Counted from the stretch's first letter, positions 11,159-19,661 are shown. The stretch is DNA of 64,000 bases from Cryobacterium shii (GCF_004402595.1 NZ_SOFY01000077.1:90668-154667); one strand, 5' to 3'. Notes: generated by a model from the sequence alone, not told the origin. Made by a program: numbers and translations.

Positions 11159-11161
11159 TCT
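11133..11161 (+). promoter_or_regulatory. tetR-ABC exporter promoter (-35 TTGTGA, -10 TAGTCT)
   Basis: TTGTGA at 11133-11138, a 17-bp spacer, TAGTCT at 11156-11161, then 6 nt to the ATG at 11168. This is the best-formed promoter in the window and implies a leaderless tetR mRNA. It overlaps the last codons and the stop (TAG 11156-11158) of the acyltransferase gene. Confidence 0.75.
11136..11153. promoter_or_regulatory. Probable TetR operator, 18-bp perfect palindrome
   Basis: TGAGTGAGC followed directly by its reverse complement GCTCACTCA. It starts inside the -35 and fills most of the -35/-10 spacer of the tetR promoter, the classical position for autorepression. The TGAGTGA...TCACTCA form is typical of TetR-family operators. 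Binding by the adjacent regulator is inferred from position. Confidence 0.75.
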
Positions 11162-11167
11162 GAACGG

Positions 11168-11758
11168 ATGACGCGGAAGCCGGCCCGAGCCAGGTCGCTG
11201 TCGGTCGAGGACCGGCAGTCGATGATCATCGACGCCGTCACCCCGCTGCTGATCGAACACGGCCAGGGCGTCACGACCCGGCAGATCGCCGAGTGCGCCG
11301 GCATCGCCGAGGGCACCATCTTCCGGGCTTTCGACAGCAAGGACGAACTGATCCGGGCCGTCGTGGCCCGGCAACTCGATCCGGAGCCGCTCCGGGTGCA
11401 GCTGGCCGCGGTGGACCTCGCCCTCCCGCTCGAGGAACGGGTGGGCGCCATCGTGGGGCTCCTCCGTGCGCGCTTCGCCCGGGTCTTCACGATCCTGAAC
11501 ATGGCCGGATCGATGGGCAGGCCCCACACCCATGAGGCCGCGCACGAGTTCACCGAGATGCTCGCCCACCTGCTCGCCCCGGACTTCGCGCGCCTGAGCG
11601 TGCCGCCGATCCGGGCGGCGCAGATCATCCGGATGGTCGCGCTCGCGGCATCCGTGCCCCAGATCCGGTCCGGTGCCGCCTTCGACGACGACGAGCTGAC
11701 CGCCCTCATCCTCTACGGCATTGCCGGTGCACCCGCCCGGCCGATCGCCACCCCCTAG
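11168..11758 (+). CDS. TetR/AcrR-family transcriptional regulator
   Basis: 196 aa. The N-terminal helix-turn-helix is at about residues 25-60 (VTTRQIAECAGIAEGTIFRAF, then DSKDELI), and a divergent helical ligand-binding domain follows. A palindromic operator overlaps its own promoter, and the gene lies 8 bp upstream of two ABC exporter genes. It therefore most likely represses the tetR-exporter operon until an exported compound binds. The ligand cannot be predicted. The mRNA appears leaderless, since no ribosome site precedes ATG 11168. Confidence 0.92.
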   Translation: MTRKPARARSLSVEDRQSMIIDAVTPLLIEHGQGVTTRQIAECAGIAEGTIFRAFDSKDELIRAVVARQLDPEPLRVQLAAVDLALPLEERVGAIVGLLRARFARVFTILNMAGSMGRPHTHEAAHEFTEMLAHLLAPDFARLSVPPIRAAQIIRMVALAASVPQIRSGAAFDDDELTALILYGIAGAPARPIATP

Positions 11759-11766
11759 GAGAACCG

Positions 11767-13500
11767 ATGTTGTGGAAATTGCTTGTGAAGTACCTGCGGC
11801 CCTACTGGCGGCTGCTGGCGGCCGTCGTGTTCTTCCAGCTCGTTCAGTCGATCGCGTCGCTCTATCTGCCCACCCTCAATGCCGACATCATCGACGAGGG
11901 CGTGGCCAAGGGCGACACCGGGTACATCCTGCAGACCGGCGGCCTGATGCTGGCGATCACGCTCCTGCAGATCCTCGCGGCAATCACGGCGGTCTACTTC
12001 GGGGCCAAGGCGGCCATGGCGCTGGGGCGTGACCTGCGCGGTGCCGTCTTCACCCGGGTCGGTGAATTCTCCGAGCAGGAGGTCACCCGGTTCGGAGCGC
12101 CCTCGCTGATAACCCGGTCGACCAATGACGTGCAACAGGTTCAGATGCTCGTCCTGATGACCTCCACCCTGATGGTGTCCGCGCCGATCCTCTCGATCGG
12201 CGGCGTGATCATGGCCATCCGGCAGGACGTCCAGCTGTCCTGGCTGATCGCCGTCAGCGTGCCCGTGCTCCTGATCGGGGTCGGGCTGATCATCGTGCGG
12301 ATGGTTCCGCTGTTCCGGCTGATGCAGACCAGGATCGACACCGTCAACCGGGTGCTGCGGGAGCAGCTCACGGGCATCCGGGTGATCCGGGCCTTCGTTC
12401 GCGAGGACGTCGAGTCGGCACGCTTCGGCCGGGCCAACGAAGACGTCACGGACACTGCCCTCCGCGCCGGCCGACTGATGGCCCTGATGTTCCCCGTCGT
12501 CATGCTCGTGCTCAACGTCTCGAGTGTCGCAGTGATCTGGTTCGGCGCGTTCCGGATCCAGGACGGATCCATGCAGGTGGGCACCCTGATCGCATTCCTC
12601 AGCTACCTGATGCAGATCCTGATGGCCGTGATGATGGCCACGTTCATGGCCGTGATGATCCCCCGAGCGACCGTCTCCGCGGACCGGATCGGCGAGGTGC
12701 TCGACACCCCGTCGAGCGTGCGACCGCCAGCGCACCCGGTCAATGAGACCGTCGGGCAGGGCGAACTCGAGCTGCTGGACGTCGGTTTCGCCTACCCGGG
12801 CGCCGAGCAGCCGGTGCTGCGCAACGTGAGTTTCCTCGTGCACTCCGGGGAGACGACGGCCATCATCGGCAGCACGGGCTCGGGCAAGACCACCCTGGTG
12901 AATCTGCTGCCCCGGCTCTTCGACGCCACCAGCGGCAAGGTACTCGTGGACGGCGTGGACGTGCGCGAACTCAAACCGGACCTGCTGTGGGGGCACATCG
13001 GCCTCGTGCCGCAGAAACCGTACCTGTTCTCCGGCACCGTGCGCAGCAACCTGCTCTACGGCAAACCGGATGCGACGGAGGAGGAACTCTGGCGGGCGCT
13101 GACGATCGCGCAGGCGAAAGACTTCGTGCAGGAGATGGAGGACGGCCTCGACGCCCCGATCTCACAGGGCGGAACGAACGTGTCCGGCGGCCAGCGGCAG
13201 CGCCTCGCAATCGCGCGGGCCCTGGTCAAACGGCCGGAACTGTACATCTTCGACGACTCGTTCTCCTCGCTCGACCTGGCGACGGATGCGCGCCTGCGGG
13301 CGGCGCTGCGCACGGGCGCCGACGGCGCCACGATGGTGATCGTCGCCCAGCGGGTGTCGACGATCATCGACGCGGACCAGATCCTCGTGCTGGAGGGCGG
13401 CCGCATCGTCGGCCGCGGAACCCACGAGCAACTGCTCGAATCGAACCAGACCTACCAGGAAATCGTGTCATCGCAGCTCACCGCGGAGGAAGCAGCATGA
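11767..13500 (+). CDS. ABC exporter half-transporter with degenerate ATP site (heterodimer subunit 1)
   Basis: 577 aa: six membrane helices (residues 1-310) fused to an ATPase domain. Walker A is GSTGSGKT and the signature VSGGQRQR is intact. The residue after the Walker B aspartate is Asp (YIFDDSF) instead of the catalytic Glu, and the switch His is Gln (VAQRVSTI). This is the degenerate partner pattern of heterodimeric exporters such as TM287/288, BmrCD and LmrCD. The next gene supplies the complementary half. It belongs to the tetR operon, with AGGAG before the start. A multidrug or lipid exporter is likely; the substrate is unknown. Confidence 0.92.
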   Translation: MLWKLLVKYLRPYWRLLAAVVFFQLVQSIASLYLPTLNADIIDEGVAKGDTGYILQTGGLMLAITLLQILAAITAVYFGAKAAMALGRDLRGAVFTRVGEFSEQEVTRFGAPSLITRSTNDVQQVQMLVLMTSTLMVSAPILSIGGVIMAIRQDVQLSWLIAVSVPVLLIGVGLIIVRMVPLFRLMQTRIDTVNRVLREQLTGIRVIRAFVREDVESARFGRANEDVTDTALRAGRLMALMFPVVMLVLNVSSVAVIWFGAFRIQDGSMQVGTLIAFLSYLMQILMAVMMATFMAVMIPRATVSADRIGEVLDTPSSVRPPAHPVNETVGQGELELLDVGFAYPGAEQPVLRNVSFLVHSGETTAIIGSTGSGKTTLVNLLPRLFDATSGKVLVDGVDVRELKPDLLWGHIGLVPQKPYLFSGTVRSNLLYGKPDATEEELWRALTIAQAKDFVQEMEDGLDAPISQGGTNVSGGQRQRLAIARALVKRPELYIFDDSFSSLDLATDARLRAALRTGADGATMVIVAQRVSTIIDADQILVLEGGRIVGRGTHEQLLESNQTYQEIVSSQLTAEEAA

Positions 13501-15473
13501 GCGAATCAACCGCGGCGAAGACCCCGCCCCGTCCGCCCATGCGCGGCCCGGGACACGGCGGCGGCCCGTTCGGCGGGATGAACGTTCCAGCCGAGAAGGC
13601 GATGAACTTCGGCCCGTCGGCCAGGCGGCTGCTGGGCAAGTTGCGCCCCGAACGGCTGTGGCTCATGCTGGTGCTGTTCCTCGCGATCGCAAGTGTCACC
13701 TTCTCGGTGATCGGCCCGAGGCTGCTCGGCGAGGGCACGAACCTCATCTTCGCCGGCGTCGTCTCCAAGGGCCTGCCCGCCGGTGTGAGCCAGGCTGACG
13801 TGATCAACCAGCTGCGCGCATCCGGTGAAACGGGCAAAGCCGACCTGCTCAGCGGGATGACCCTGACTCCGGGCCTGGGGATCGACTTCGCGATGCTGTC
13901 CACCGTGCTGCTCTGGGCGATGGTGCTGTACGTGCTGTCCTCCGTCTTCAGCTACGTACAGGCGTACGTGCTGAACGGGGTCGTGCAGCGCACGGTGTTC
14001 CGCCTGCGCAGCGAGATCGAGGCGAAGATCAACCGGCTGCCGCTGCGGTACTACGACACCGTGCAGCGCGGCGAACTGCTCAGCCGGGTCACCAATGACG
14101 TGGACAACGTCTCGCAGAGCCTGCAGCAGTCGCTGAGCCAGGCGGTCACCTCACTGCTCACGGTCGTCGGCGTGATCGTGATGATGTTCCTGCTCTCGCC
14201 CCTGCTGGCCGTGATCGCCCTGGTCACCGTGCCGTTGACGCTGGTCACCACCGTGCTGATCGCGAAGCGCTCGCAGAAACTCTTCGTCGACCAGTGGACG
14301 CACACCGGCGAACTGAACGGTCAGATCGAGGAGACCTTCACCGGGCACGCCCTGGTCAAGGTGTTCGGTCGTCAGAAGGAGGTCGAAGAACGTTTCCGGG
14401 CCAAGAACGACGAACTGTACCAGGCCAGCTTCGGCGCCCAGTTCGTCAGCGGCCTGATCATGCCCGCGATGACGTTCATCGGCAACCTGGTCTACGTGGC
14501 CATCGCCGTCGCCGGCGGCCTCCAGGTGGCGTCCGGCGCGATGCAGCTCGGCGACGTGCAGGCGTTCATCCAGTACTCCCGGCAGTTCACCCAGCCGCTC
14601 GCCCAGCTCGGATCGATGGCGAACCTCCTGCAGTCCGGGGTCGCCTCCGCCGAGCGGGTGTTCGCCCTCCTCGACGCGGAGGAGCAGAGCCCGGACCCGG
14701 AGCCGGCGACGAGCCCCGAGGTCGTGCACGGACGGTTGACCTTCGAGGACGTCTCCTTCCGATACACCCCCGACAAACCGCTGATCGAGAACCTCAGCCT
14801 GGTGGCCGAGCCCGGCCAGACCGTCGCCATCGTGGGTCCGACCGGGGCCGGAAAGACCACTCTGGTCAACCTGATGATGCGCTTCTACGAGCTCGACGCC
14901 GGCCGGATCACGCTCGACGGTGTGGACGTCAGCGGGATGACCCGGGACGACCTGCGAGGCCGGATGGGCATGGTGCTGCAGGACACCTGGCTTTTCGGCG
15001 GCACCATCCGCGACAACATCGCCTACGGCCGACCGGATGCCTCGGAGGAGGAGATCCTCGCGGCGGCGCGCGCCACCTACGTGGACCGGTTCGTGCACAC
15101 GCTGCCGGACGGTTACGACACGGTCCTCGACGACGAGGGCGGCAACGTCAGCGCCGGCGAGAAGCAGCTGCTCACCATCGCCCGCGCCTTCCTCGCGAAG
15201 CCGAGCGTGCTGATCCTCGACGAGGCGACCAGCTCCGTCGACACCCGCACCGAGGTGCTCGTGCAGAAGGCGATGAGCGCCCTGCGCGCCGACCGCACCA
15301 GCTTCGTGATCGCGCACCGCCTCTCCACGATTCGGGACGCCGACCTGATCCTGGTGATGGAGGCCGGCCGGATCGTCGAACTGGGCACGCACGATGAGCT
15401 CCTCGCCGCCGGCGGCGCCTACCACGCCCTCTACAACGCGCAGTTCGCCGCGGCGGTGACCGACGAGGCCTAG
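13497..15473 (+). CDS. ABC exporter half-transporter with catalytic Walker B (heterodimer subunit 2)
   Basis: 658 aa. A Pro/Gly-rich N-terminal extension of about 40 residues precedes the six-helix membrane domain and the ATPase domain. Walker A is GPTGAGKT, Walker B is LILDEATSS with the catalytic Glu, and the switch is VIAHRLSTI. The signature motif is altered (VSAGEKQ instead of LSGGQ). Paired with the upstream subunit this gives one complete and one degenerate ATP site. ATG 13497 overlaps the upstream stop (ATGA), so translation is coupled. The open frame runs further upstream (to 12987) only as an overlap. A type-A repeat follows 25 nt after the stop. Confidence 0.93.
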   Translation: MSESTAAKTPPRPPMRGPGHGGGPFGGMNVPAEKAMNFGPSARRLLGKLRPERLWLMLVLFLAIASVTFSVIGPRLLGEGTNLIFAGVVSKGLPAGVSQADVINQLRASGETGKADLLSGMTLTPGLGIDFAMLSTVLLWAMVLYVLSSVFSYVQAYVLNGVVQRTVFRLRSEIEAKINRLPLRYYDTVQRGELLSRVTNDVDNVSQSLQQSLSQAVTSLLTVVGVIVMMFLLSPLLAVIALVTVPLTLVTTVLIAKRSQKLFVDQWTHTGELNGQIEETFTGHALVKVFGRQKEVEERFRAKNDELYQASFGAQFVSGLIMPAMTFIGNLVYVAIAVAGGLQVASGAMQLGDVQAFIQYSRQFTQPLAQLGSMANLLQSGVASAERVFALLDAEEQSPDPEPATSPEVVHGRLTFEDVSFRYTPDKPLIENLSLVAEPGQTVAIVGPTGAGKTTLVNLMMRFYELDAGRITLDGVDVSGMTRDDLRGRMGMVLQDTWLFGGTIRDNIAYGRPDASEEEILAAARATYVDRFVHTLPDGYDTVLDDEGGNVSAGEKQLLTIARAFLAKPSVLILDEATSSVDTRTEVLVQKAMSALRADRTSFVIAHRLSTIRDADLILVMEAGRIVELGTHDELLAAGGAYHALYNAQFAAAVTDEA

Positions 15474-15497
15474 CCCCCGTCTCCGGTCGGCCCCGAA

Positions 15498-15578
15498 CCA
15501 ATTCGACGGAGATTTTGCTGCAAATCGGCCGTTCCGGCGGGTTTGAGGCCGTTTCGGGCAAAATCTCCGTCGAATTCG
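15498..15578. repeat. Palindromic repeat family A, copy 1
   Basis: Perfect 19-bp inverted arms: AATTCGACGGAGATTTTGC at 15500-15518 and its complement at 15558-15576. Between them lie about 39 nt with a smaller CGGCC/GGCCG stem. Related copies are at 29723-29803 and 33156-33236. It sits just after the 3' end of the exporter operon. A transcript would fold into a long hairpin, so a terminator or mobile non-coding (MITE/REP-like) role is possible. Confidence 0.8.
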
Positions 15579-15698
15579 ACAGGGGCGCGGGGCTACCGCG
15601 GACACCGCCTGGGCCACAGACGGGCGGCCGGCGACGGGTGGCCGGCGGCGGCGGCGGACCAGCCGGACCGTCCGGCGGGTACTGTGGTGTCGCGGTCC

Positions 15699-15718
15699 GG
15701 AACGGAACGGAACGGAAC
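15699..15718 (+). repeat. GGAAC pentanucleotide microsatellite
   Basis: Four tandem GGAAC units in the leader region of the DUF202 gene pair. There is no coding potential. The rest of the 15579-15782 gap shows only a ribosome site (AGAGGA at 15771) before the next gene. Confidence 0.6.
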
Positions 15719-15782
15719 GGGCACCGGTGCGCGCCGAGACGGGGTCAGTCCGCACCGCGGTGCATTTTCGAGAGGACACGTC

Positions 15783-16136
15783 GTGACACGGTTTCCCAGC
15801 TCGGTCTACCGGCACGGTCAGGAGCCTGACCCCCGGTTCAGCCTGGCGAACGAGCGCACCTTCCTCGCCTGGATCCGCACCGCGCTCGCCCTGATCGCCG
15901 CCGGGGTGGCGCTGGAGGCGCTGCCGCTGCCCATCCGCGCCGACTTCCGTCTCTCGGCGTCGGGCCTCTTCGTCGCCCTCGGGCTCATCGCCCCGGCGCA
16001 CGCGTGGATCAGCTGGATGCGCATCGAACGGTCGATGCGCCAGAACCGGCCGCTGCCAGCGCCGGCACTGTCCGGCATCCTTGCGGCCGGAGTGGTGGTG
16101 GCCGGCCTGCTGATCGCGGCCGGAATGTTCCTGTGA
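15783..16136 (+). CDS. DUF202/YidH-family membrane protein
   Basis: 117 aa. The DUF202 signature is RFSLANERTFLAWIRTALALIAAG near residue 20, followed by three hydrophobic segments (about residues 35-50, 60-78 and 98-115). The cytoplasmic N-terminal ER-F-LAW-RT motif defines the family, whose function is unknown. GTG 15783 was chosen because AGAGGA lies 6 nt upstream and the homology starts there; the longer open frame includes the palindromic repeat. It overlaps the next gene, a paralogous DUF202 protein. Confidence 0.85.
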   Translation: MTRFPSSVYRHGQEPDPRFSLANERTFLAWIRTALALIAAGVALEALPLPIRADFRLSASGLFVALGLIAPAHAWISWMRIERSMRQNRPLPAPALSGILAAGVVVAGLLIAAGMFL

Positions 16137-16468
16137 CCTCGGAGCGGCCCTTCGACCCGGGGCTGCAGCCCGAGCGAACCCTGCTCGCCTGGCAGCGCAC
16201 GGTGCTTTCGCTCACCGCCTTCGTCGCCGTCGGAGTGCGCCTGACCGCACCGGACCGGGGAGCCGTCGCCGTGGCCACCGGCCTGGTCGGGCTGGCCCTG
16301 GCGATCGCGGCCTACCTCGGCGTGAGTGTGCGCTATCGCCGCGCCCACGCCGCGCTCACGCGGTCCGCGTCCCTGCCGCCCAGCGGTGCGTGGCCGTTGC
16401 CCGCCCTGGCCGGCTCGACGGTCATGCTGGGACTCCTCGCCGTGCTCTATCTCGCAGCCGGCCCGTGA
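16133..16468 (+). CDS. Second DUF202-family membrane protein
   Basis: 111 aa. PGLQPERTLLAWQRTVLSLTAF near residue 9 is the same E-R-T-x-LAW-R-T motif as in the upstream gene, followed by three hydrophobic helices. GTG 16133 overlaps the upstream stop (GTGA). Tandem DUF202 pairs of this kind (YidH plus YidG-like) are common and suggest a two-component membrane complex, but no function is established. Confidence 0.83.
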   Translation: MTSERPFDPGLQPERTLLAWQRTVLSLTAFVAVGVRLTAPDRGAVAVATGLVGLALAIAAYLGVSVRYRRAHAALTRSASLPPSGAWPLPALAGSTVMLGLLAVLYLAAGP

Positions 16469-16507
16469 CACCGCTTCAGTCTTGATCCAACCCAGCCCCG
16501 AAACGAC

Positions 16508-16894
16508 TCAGGCCTTGAGCTGGGCCTCCAGCTCGCGGGCGCAGTCGATGCAGAGTTCCGCGGCGGGTCTGGCGTCCAGCCGGGCGCGCCCGATAGGTTC
16601 GCCCCGGCGGGTGCAGAACCCGTAGCTGCCGTTCGCAATCCGCACGAGCGCCCGGTCGATTTCGGCTGATTTGACCTCCAGGTCGCTGTGCACGCCGGAG
16701 ATGCGGGACCATTCCATCGTCAGGGTGGGGCCCTCGGGGTCGTGTTCGTCGTCGGCCGTGCCCCGGGCCTCGATCACCCCGTCGAGCGTGGTGACGATGC
16801 GACCGAGGGCGATGTCGAGGTCGTGGCGCTGAGCACGGAGGAGCTTCTCGAAATGTCGCAGGTCGGCTGCAGACAGCTTCGTCTGGGTGCGCAT
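16508..16894 (-). CDS. DksA/TraR-type zinc-finger-like protein
   Basis: 128 aa: an N-terminal helical hairpin (coiled-coil residues 6-90) and a C-terminal finger YGFCTRRGEPIGRARLDARP then CIDC. The family usually has CxxC...CxxC. Here the second ligand is replaced, giving C94, R97, C115 and C118. Relatives with three or fewer Cys exist (DksA2-type) and fold without tight zinc binding. Such proteins act in the RNA polymerase secondary channel in proteobacteria; in actinobacteria the role is less clear. ATG 16894 has GAGAGGAC upstream. Regulatory function is inferred. Confidence 0.85.
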   Translation of the reverse strand: MRTQTKLSAADLRHFEKLLRAQRHDLDIALGRIVTTLDGVIEARGTADDEHDPEGPTLTMEWSRISGVHSDLEVKSAEIDRALVRIANGSYGFCTRRGEPIGRARLDARPAAELCIDCARELEAQLKA

Positions 16895-17003
16895 GATGGA
16901 CGTCCTCTCAGGCCGGGCACGGCCCAACGCCGGCACCATGGTTTTCGGTGTTGAGGATACGCCCGGGCAGCGCTTCTGTCGCGGTGCCCCGGGGCCCGGG
17001 TGA

Positions 17004-18617
17004 CTACCCGACCGTCACCGGGATCGAGTGCAGCCCGGTCGCCCCGTCGGGCAGCACATCGCGCACCGTAGAGGTCTGCACCTGCCCTGCGGCATCCGTC
17101 GCCCGCACGGTGAGCGTGTGCCGTCCGGAGGCGGCCGGCCACACCCAGGTCCACTGCCGCCAGGTGTCGGCGGAGATCGCGTCGGCGAGGGTCGCCGCGT
17201 TCCACCCGCCGTCGTCGACCCGCACATCGACGGCACGGATGCCCACATGCTGGGACCAGGCCACGCCGGCTACCGTGACGGGCCCCGCGGGCATCTGCAC
17301 GTTCTGCCGGGGCACGTCGATCCGGGAGGACAGCTTGACCGGGCCGCGTTCGGTCCAGCCGCGGCTGGTCCAGTAGGCGGTCTCCTGGTCGAACCGGGTG
17401 ACGTGCAGCTCGACGACCCATTTCGTGGCCGAGACGTAGCCGTACAGCCCGGGCACGACCATCCGCACCGGGTAGCCGTGCTCGAGGGGGAGCGGCTCGC
17501 CGTTCATCCCGACCGCAAGGATCGCGTTGCGGTCGTCGATGAGCACCCCCAGCGGAGTGCTGGCCGTCCAGCCGTCTTCGCTGCGGGAGAGGACCATGTC
17601 GGCGTCCGCGCGCGGCTTGGCCCGCGCGAGAAGCTCGCGGATCGGGTAGCCCAGCCAGGTCGCGTTGCCGATCAGGTCTCCGCCGACGTCGTTCGACACG
17701 CAGGTGAGGGTCGTCGTGCTCTCCTCGAGGGGGAGGGCGAGCAGCTCGGCGAAGCTCAGCTCGACCTCGTTCTCGACCATGCCCGTGATCTTCAGGGTCC
17801 AGGCGCCGGGATCGATCCGGGGAACCTGGAGGGCCGTGTCGATGCGGTAGAAATCCGCGTTCGGGGTGATCAGCGGGGCGAGGCCGGGAATGTCCAGGGC
17901 TGCCCCGGCCGGCACGGGTGCCGCGGCCACGGCCGGCGTGGGGAGGGTGAAACGGGCGCGGGCGGCATCCGTGGCCCTGACCCCGGCCGAGATCATCTGG
18001 CCCCCGATCGCGGCGAGCAGTCCGAGGCCCGCACCGGCGCCCGCATAGGCGAGGAAGCGCCGACGGTCGGGAGCGGATGCCGGCGCACCGGCCGGCATGC
18101 GGCGGAGCGTGACGATGAGCAGGGTGAGCACCACCGCGGCGACGACCATGGCCACGACGGCGGGCATCGCGTCGAAGGGCGCCGCGTTCGCCCGGGTGAG
18201 CACCGCGGCGACGGCGAGGGTACCCGACGCCGCGACGATGACCCGTCCCGCAGGCGGCCGGAGGAATTCGAGAACCCCGGCCGCGGCGGCGAGGAGGACG
18301 GCGCCGAGCGCCACGCTGACGATCAGCACGACCTTGTCGCCCGTGCCGAACAGGGAGATGACGAGTTCCTTCAGCCACCCGGGCGCAAGGTCGACGACCA
18401 CCGCTCCGACGGCCAGGATCGGGTTGCCGGCCGGGGCGAAGAGTCCGGCGGCCAGCTCGGCCGCCCCGAGGCCGGCCAGCGCGGCGGCCACGCCCGCGAG
18501 GGCGGGCCGCCACAGTCGCGACGTTCGCGAGGATGCCCCGGGCGGCGTTTCGGGCGTCGGGGACGACAACGTCGACGGGGGCGGCACGGGGGACGGGGAG
18601 GCGTCGCGGCTGACCAT
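17004..18617 (-). CDS. Membrane-anchored sulfite-oxidase-fold molybdopterin oxidoreductase
   Basis: 537 aa. The first 175 residues hold four or five hydrophobic helices. They are followed by a DRRRFLAYAGAGAGLGLLAAIGG segment resembling a signal or anchor, then an extracytoplasmic oxidoreductase domain (about 240-430) and a C-terminal dimerisation domain. The molybdenum-coordinating Cys is C306 in TTTLTCVSND, as in YedY/sulfite oxidase, and the WLGYPIRELL block agrees. The substrate is unknown; YedY-like enzymes repair methionine sulfoxide, but no YedZ partner is adjacent. A -10 element 6 nt upstream of ATG 18617 suggests a leaderless mRNA. Confidence 0.9.
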   Translation of the reverse strand: MVSRDASPSPVPPPSTLSSPTPETPPGASSRTSRLWRPALAGVAAALAGLGAAELAAGLFAPAGNPILAVGAVVVDLAPGWLKELVISLFGTGDKVVLIVSVALGAVLLAAAAGVLEFLRPPAGRVIVAASGTLAVAAVLTRANAAPFDAMPAVVAMVVAAVVLTLLIVTLRRMPAGAPASAPDRRRFLAYAGAGAGLGLLAAIGGQMISAGVRATDAARARFTLPTPAVAAAPVPAGAALDIPGLAPLITPNADFYRIDTALQVPRIDPGAWTLKITGMVENEVELSFAELLALPLEESTTTLTCVSNDVGGDLIGNATWLGYPIRELLARAKPRADADMVLSRSEDGWTASTPLGVLIDDRNAILAVGMNGEPLPLEHGYPVRMVVPGLYGYVSATKWVVELHVTRFDQETAYWTSRGWTERGPVKLSSRIDVPRQNVQMPAGPVTVAGVAWSQHVGIRAVDVRVDDGGWNAATLADAISADTWRQWTWVWPAASGRHTLTVRATDAAGQVQTSTVRDVLPDGATGLHSIPVTVG

Positions 18618-18623
18618 CAGCCC

Positions 18624-18629
18624 AGCTTA
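18624..18629 (-). promoter_or_regulatory. -10 element of a leaderless promoter for the molybdoenzyme
   Basis: On the minus strand TAAGCT is followed by 6 nt (GGGCTG) and ATG 18617. No ribosome site is present in front of that start. Confidence 0.5.
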
Positions 18630-18657
18630 GATACGCGGGCTGGGAGTCGGTCCCGCA

Positions 18658-18687
18658 CTTGATGCACCCCCCGAACGGGTTTATCGT
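18658..18687 (+). promoter_or_regulatory. Promoter of the DUF6325-like gene
   Basis: TTGATG (18658-18663), an 18-bp spacer, TATCGT (18682-18687), then a leader of about 30 nt with GGAGGAG before ATG 18723. It is a normal led promoter, divergent from the leaderless molybdoenzyme promoter. Confidence 0.5.
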
Positions 18688-18722
18688 CCCAGTGTCCTGA
18701 TGCTCAATCGGAGGAGTCACCC

Positions 18723-19163
18723 ATGCTTGGTCCCATCGAAATACTGGTCATCGCGTTCCCCGGAAACAGGTTCACCGGTGAGATCCTCCCGGCACTGGCC
18801 GACCTCGTCGACACGGACACGATCAGCATCATCGACGGCGTGTTCGTGCGAAAAGACGAGGACGGCACAATCTCGTACTCGGAGTTCGAGGAACTCGGCG
18901 TGAACGAGGACGCGATGGCGCTGACCGACGTGATCGAGATGATCAACGGCCTCGTCTCCGACGAGGACGTCGAAGAACTTGCGGCAGACCTGGAAAATGA
19001 CAGTTCGGCCGCGATCCTCGTCTTCGAGCACACCTGGTTCAAGCCGCTGCGCGACGCCATCGTCTCGTCCGGCGGGGTGCTCGTGGACACGGTCCGGATT
19101 CCGGGAGCCGTCGTCGACGAAGTGCTCGAGGCGCTCGCCGAAGCCGACGCCGACACGGACTGA
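18723..19163 (+). CDS. DUF6325-like small acidic protein
   Basis: 146 aa, strongly acidic and without signal peptide or membrane helix. The N-terminus LGPIEILVIAFPGNRFTGEI and the segment IIDGVFVRKDEDG match what I know of the DUF6325/DUF1269-like family of actinobacterial stress proteins; function is unknown. Strong ribosome site GGAGGAG. It is followed 64 bp downstream by a SHOCT-domain protein. The two are often neighbours, so they may act together, perhaps at the membrane. Confidence 0.75.
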   Translation: MLGPIEILVIAFPGNRFTGEILPALADLVDTDTISIIDGVFVRKDEDGTISYSEFEELGVNEDAMALTDVIEMINGLVSDEDVEELAADLENDSSAAILVFEHTWFKPLRDAIVSSGGVLVDTVRIPGAVVDEVLEALAEADADTD

Positions 19164-19227
19164 TCGCCACACCTCCATCGGCCCTGCAGCTCAACCGGCT
19201 CCGCGGGCCACAGCGAAAGGAATCAGC

Positions 19228-19578
19228 ATGCCCAGACGAATCGGCCGTCCCGGCCTGATCGGCACGATGGCCCGCACAGCGGTGGTGGCCGGAACCGCGA
19301 CGGCCGTCGCCGGCGGCGTGAACCGCAGGCAGCAGTCACGGGCCCAGGCCTCGGCCGACGAGCAGGCCGCCGCCGAGCAGCAGCAGTACGAGGCTCAGCA
19401 GTACGAAGCGCAGCAGGCGCGGCAAGCCGAGCAAGCCCAGCAGGCTCCGGAACCGGCAGCCGCGGCGGGAGGCGACGACCTCAGCGCGCAGATCGAGAAA
19501 TTGGCCACACTCAAGACGGCCGGCGTCATCAGCGACGAAGAGTTCGCGGCGGCAAAGGCCAAGCTCCTCGGGATGTGA
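19228..19578 (+). CDS. SHOCT-domain protein
   Basis: 116 aa. The N-terminal part is basic and hydrophobic (GTMARTAVVAGTATAVAGG, residues 12-30) and could be membrane-associated. A Gln/Ala/Glu-rich linker with repeated QQYEAQ follows, then a C-terminal SHOCT domain (DLSAQIEKLATLKTAGVISD, then EEFAAAKAKLLG). SHOCT modules mediate oligomerisation in many bacterial proteins. ATG 19228 has GAAAGGAA upstream. Probably co-transcribed with the DUF6325-like gene. A 58-bp palindrome follows 25 nt after the stop. Confidence 0.85.
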   Translation: MPRRIGRPGLIGTMARTAVVAGTATAVAGGVNRRQQSRAQASADEQAAAEQQQYEAQQYEAQQARQAEQAQQAPEPAAAAGGDDLSAQIEKLATLKTAGVISDEEFAAAKAKLLGM

Positions 19579-19603
19579 CCCGCCCCCCGTTCCGCCCCCG
19601 AAT

Positions 19604-19661
19604 GTGCCCGTTCCGGTCGAGAGTGCCCGCTACAGCGGGCACTCTCGACCGGAACGGGCAC
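19604..19661. repeat. Palindromic repeat family B, copy 1
   Basis: Two perfectly complementary 28-bp arms (19604-19631 and 19634-19661) around a 2-nt centre. The outer part reads GTGCCCGTTCCGGTCGAG. Copy 2 follows metQ at 46455-46514. It sits between the SHOCT gene and the convergent AI-2E remnant and would make a very strong RNA hairpin, so it could act as a bidirectional terminator. It has no coding potential. Confidence 0.8.

Noticed and set aside
12987..15473. 828-aa ABC subunit starting at 12987
   Set aside because: The first 170 codons are the out-of-frame shadow of the upstream ABC gene; ATG 13497 overlaps the upstream stop as usual for this genome.
19604..19661. Insertion sequence ends formed by long inverted repeats
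   Set aside because: Only 2 nt lie between the arms and no transposase gene is in the window; the family A and B elements are too short to encode one.
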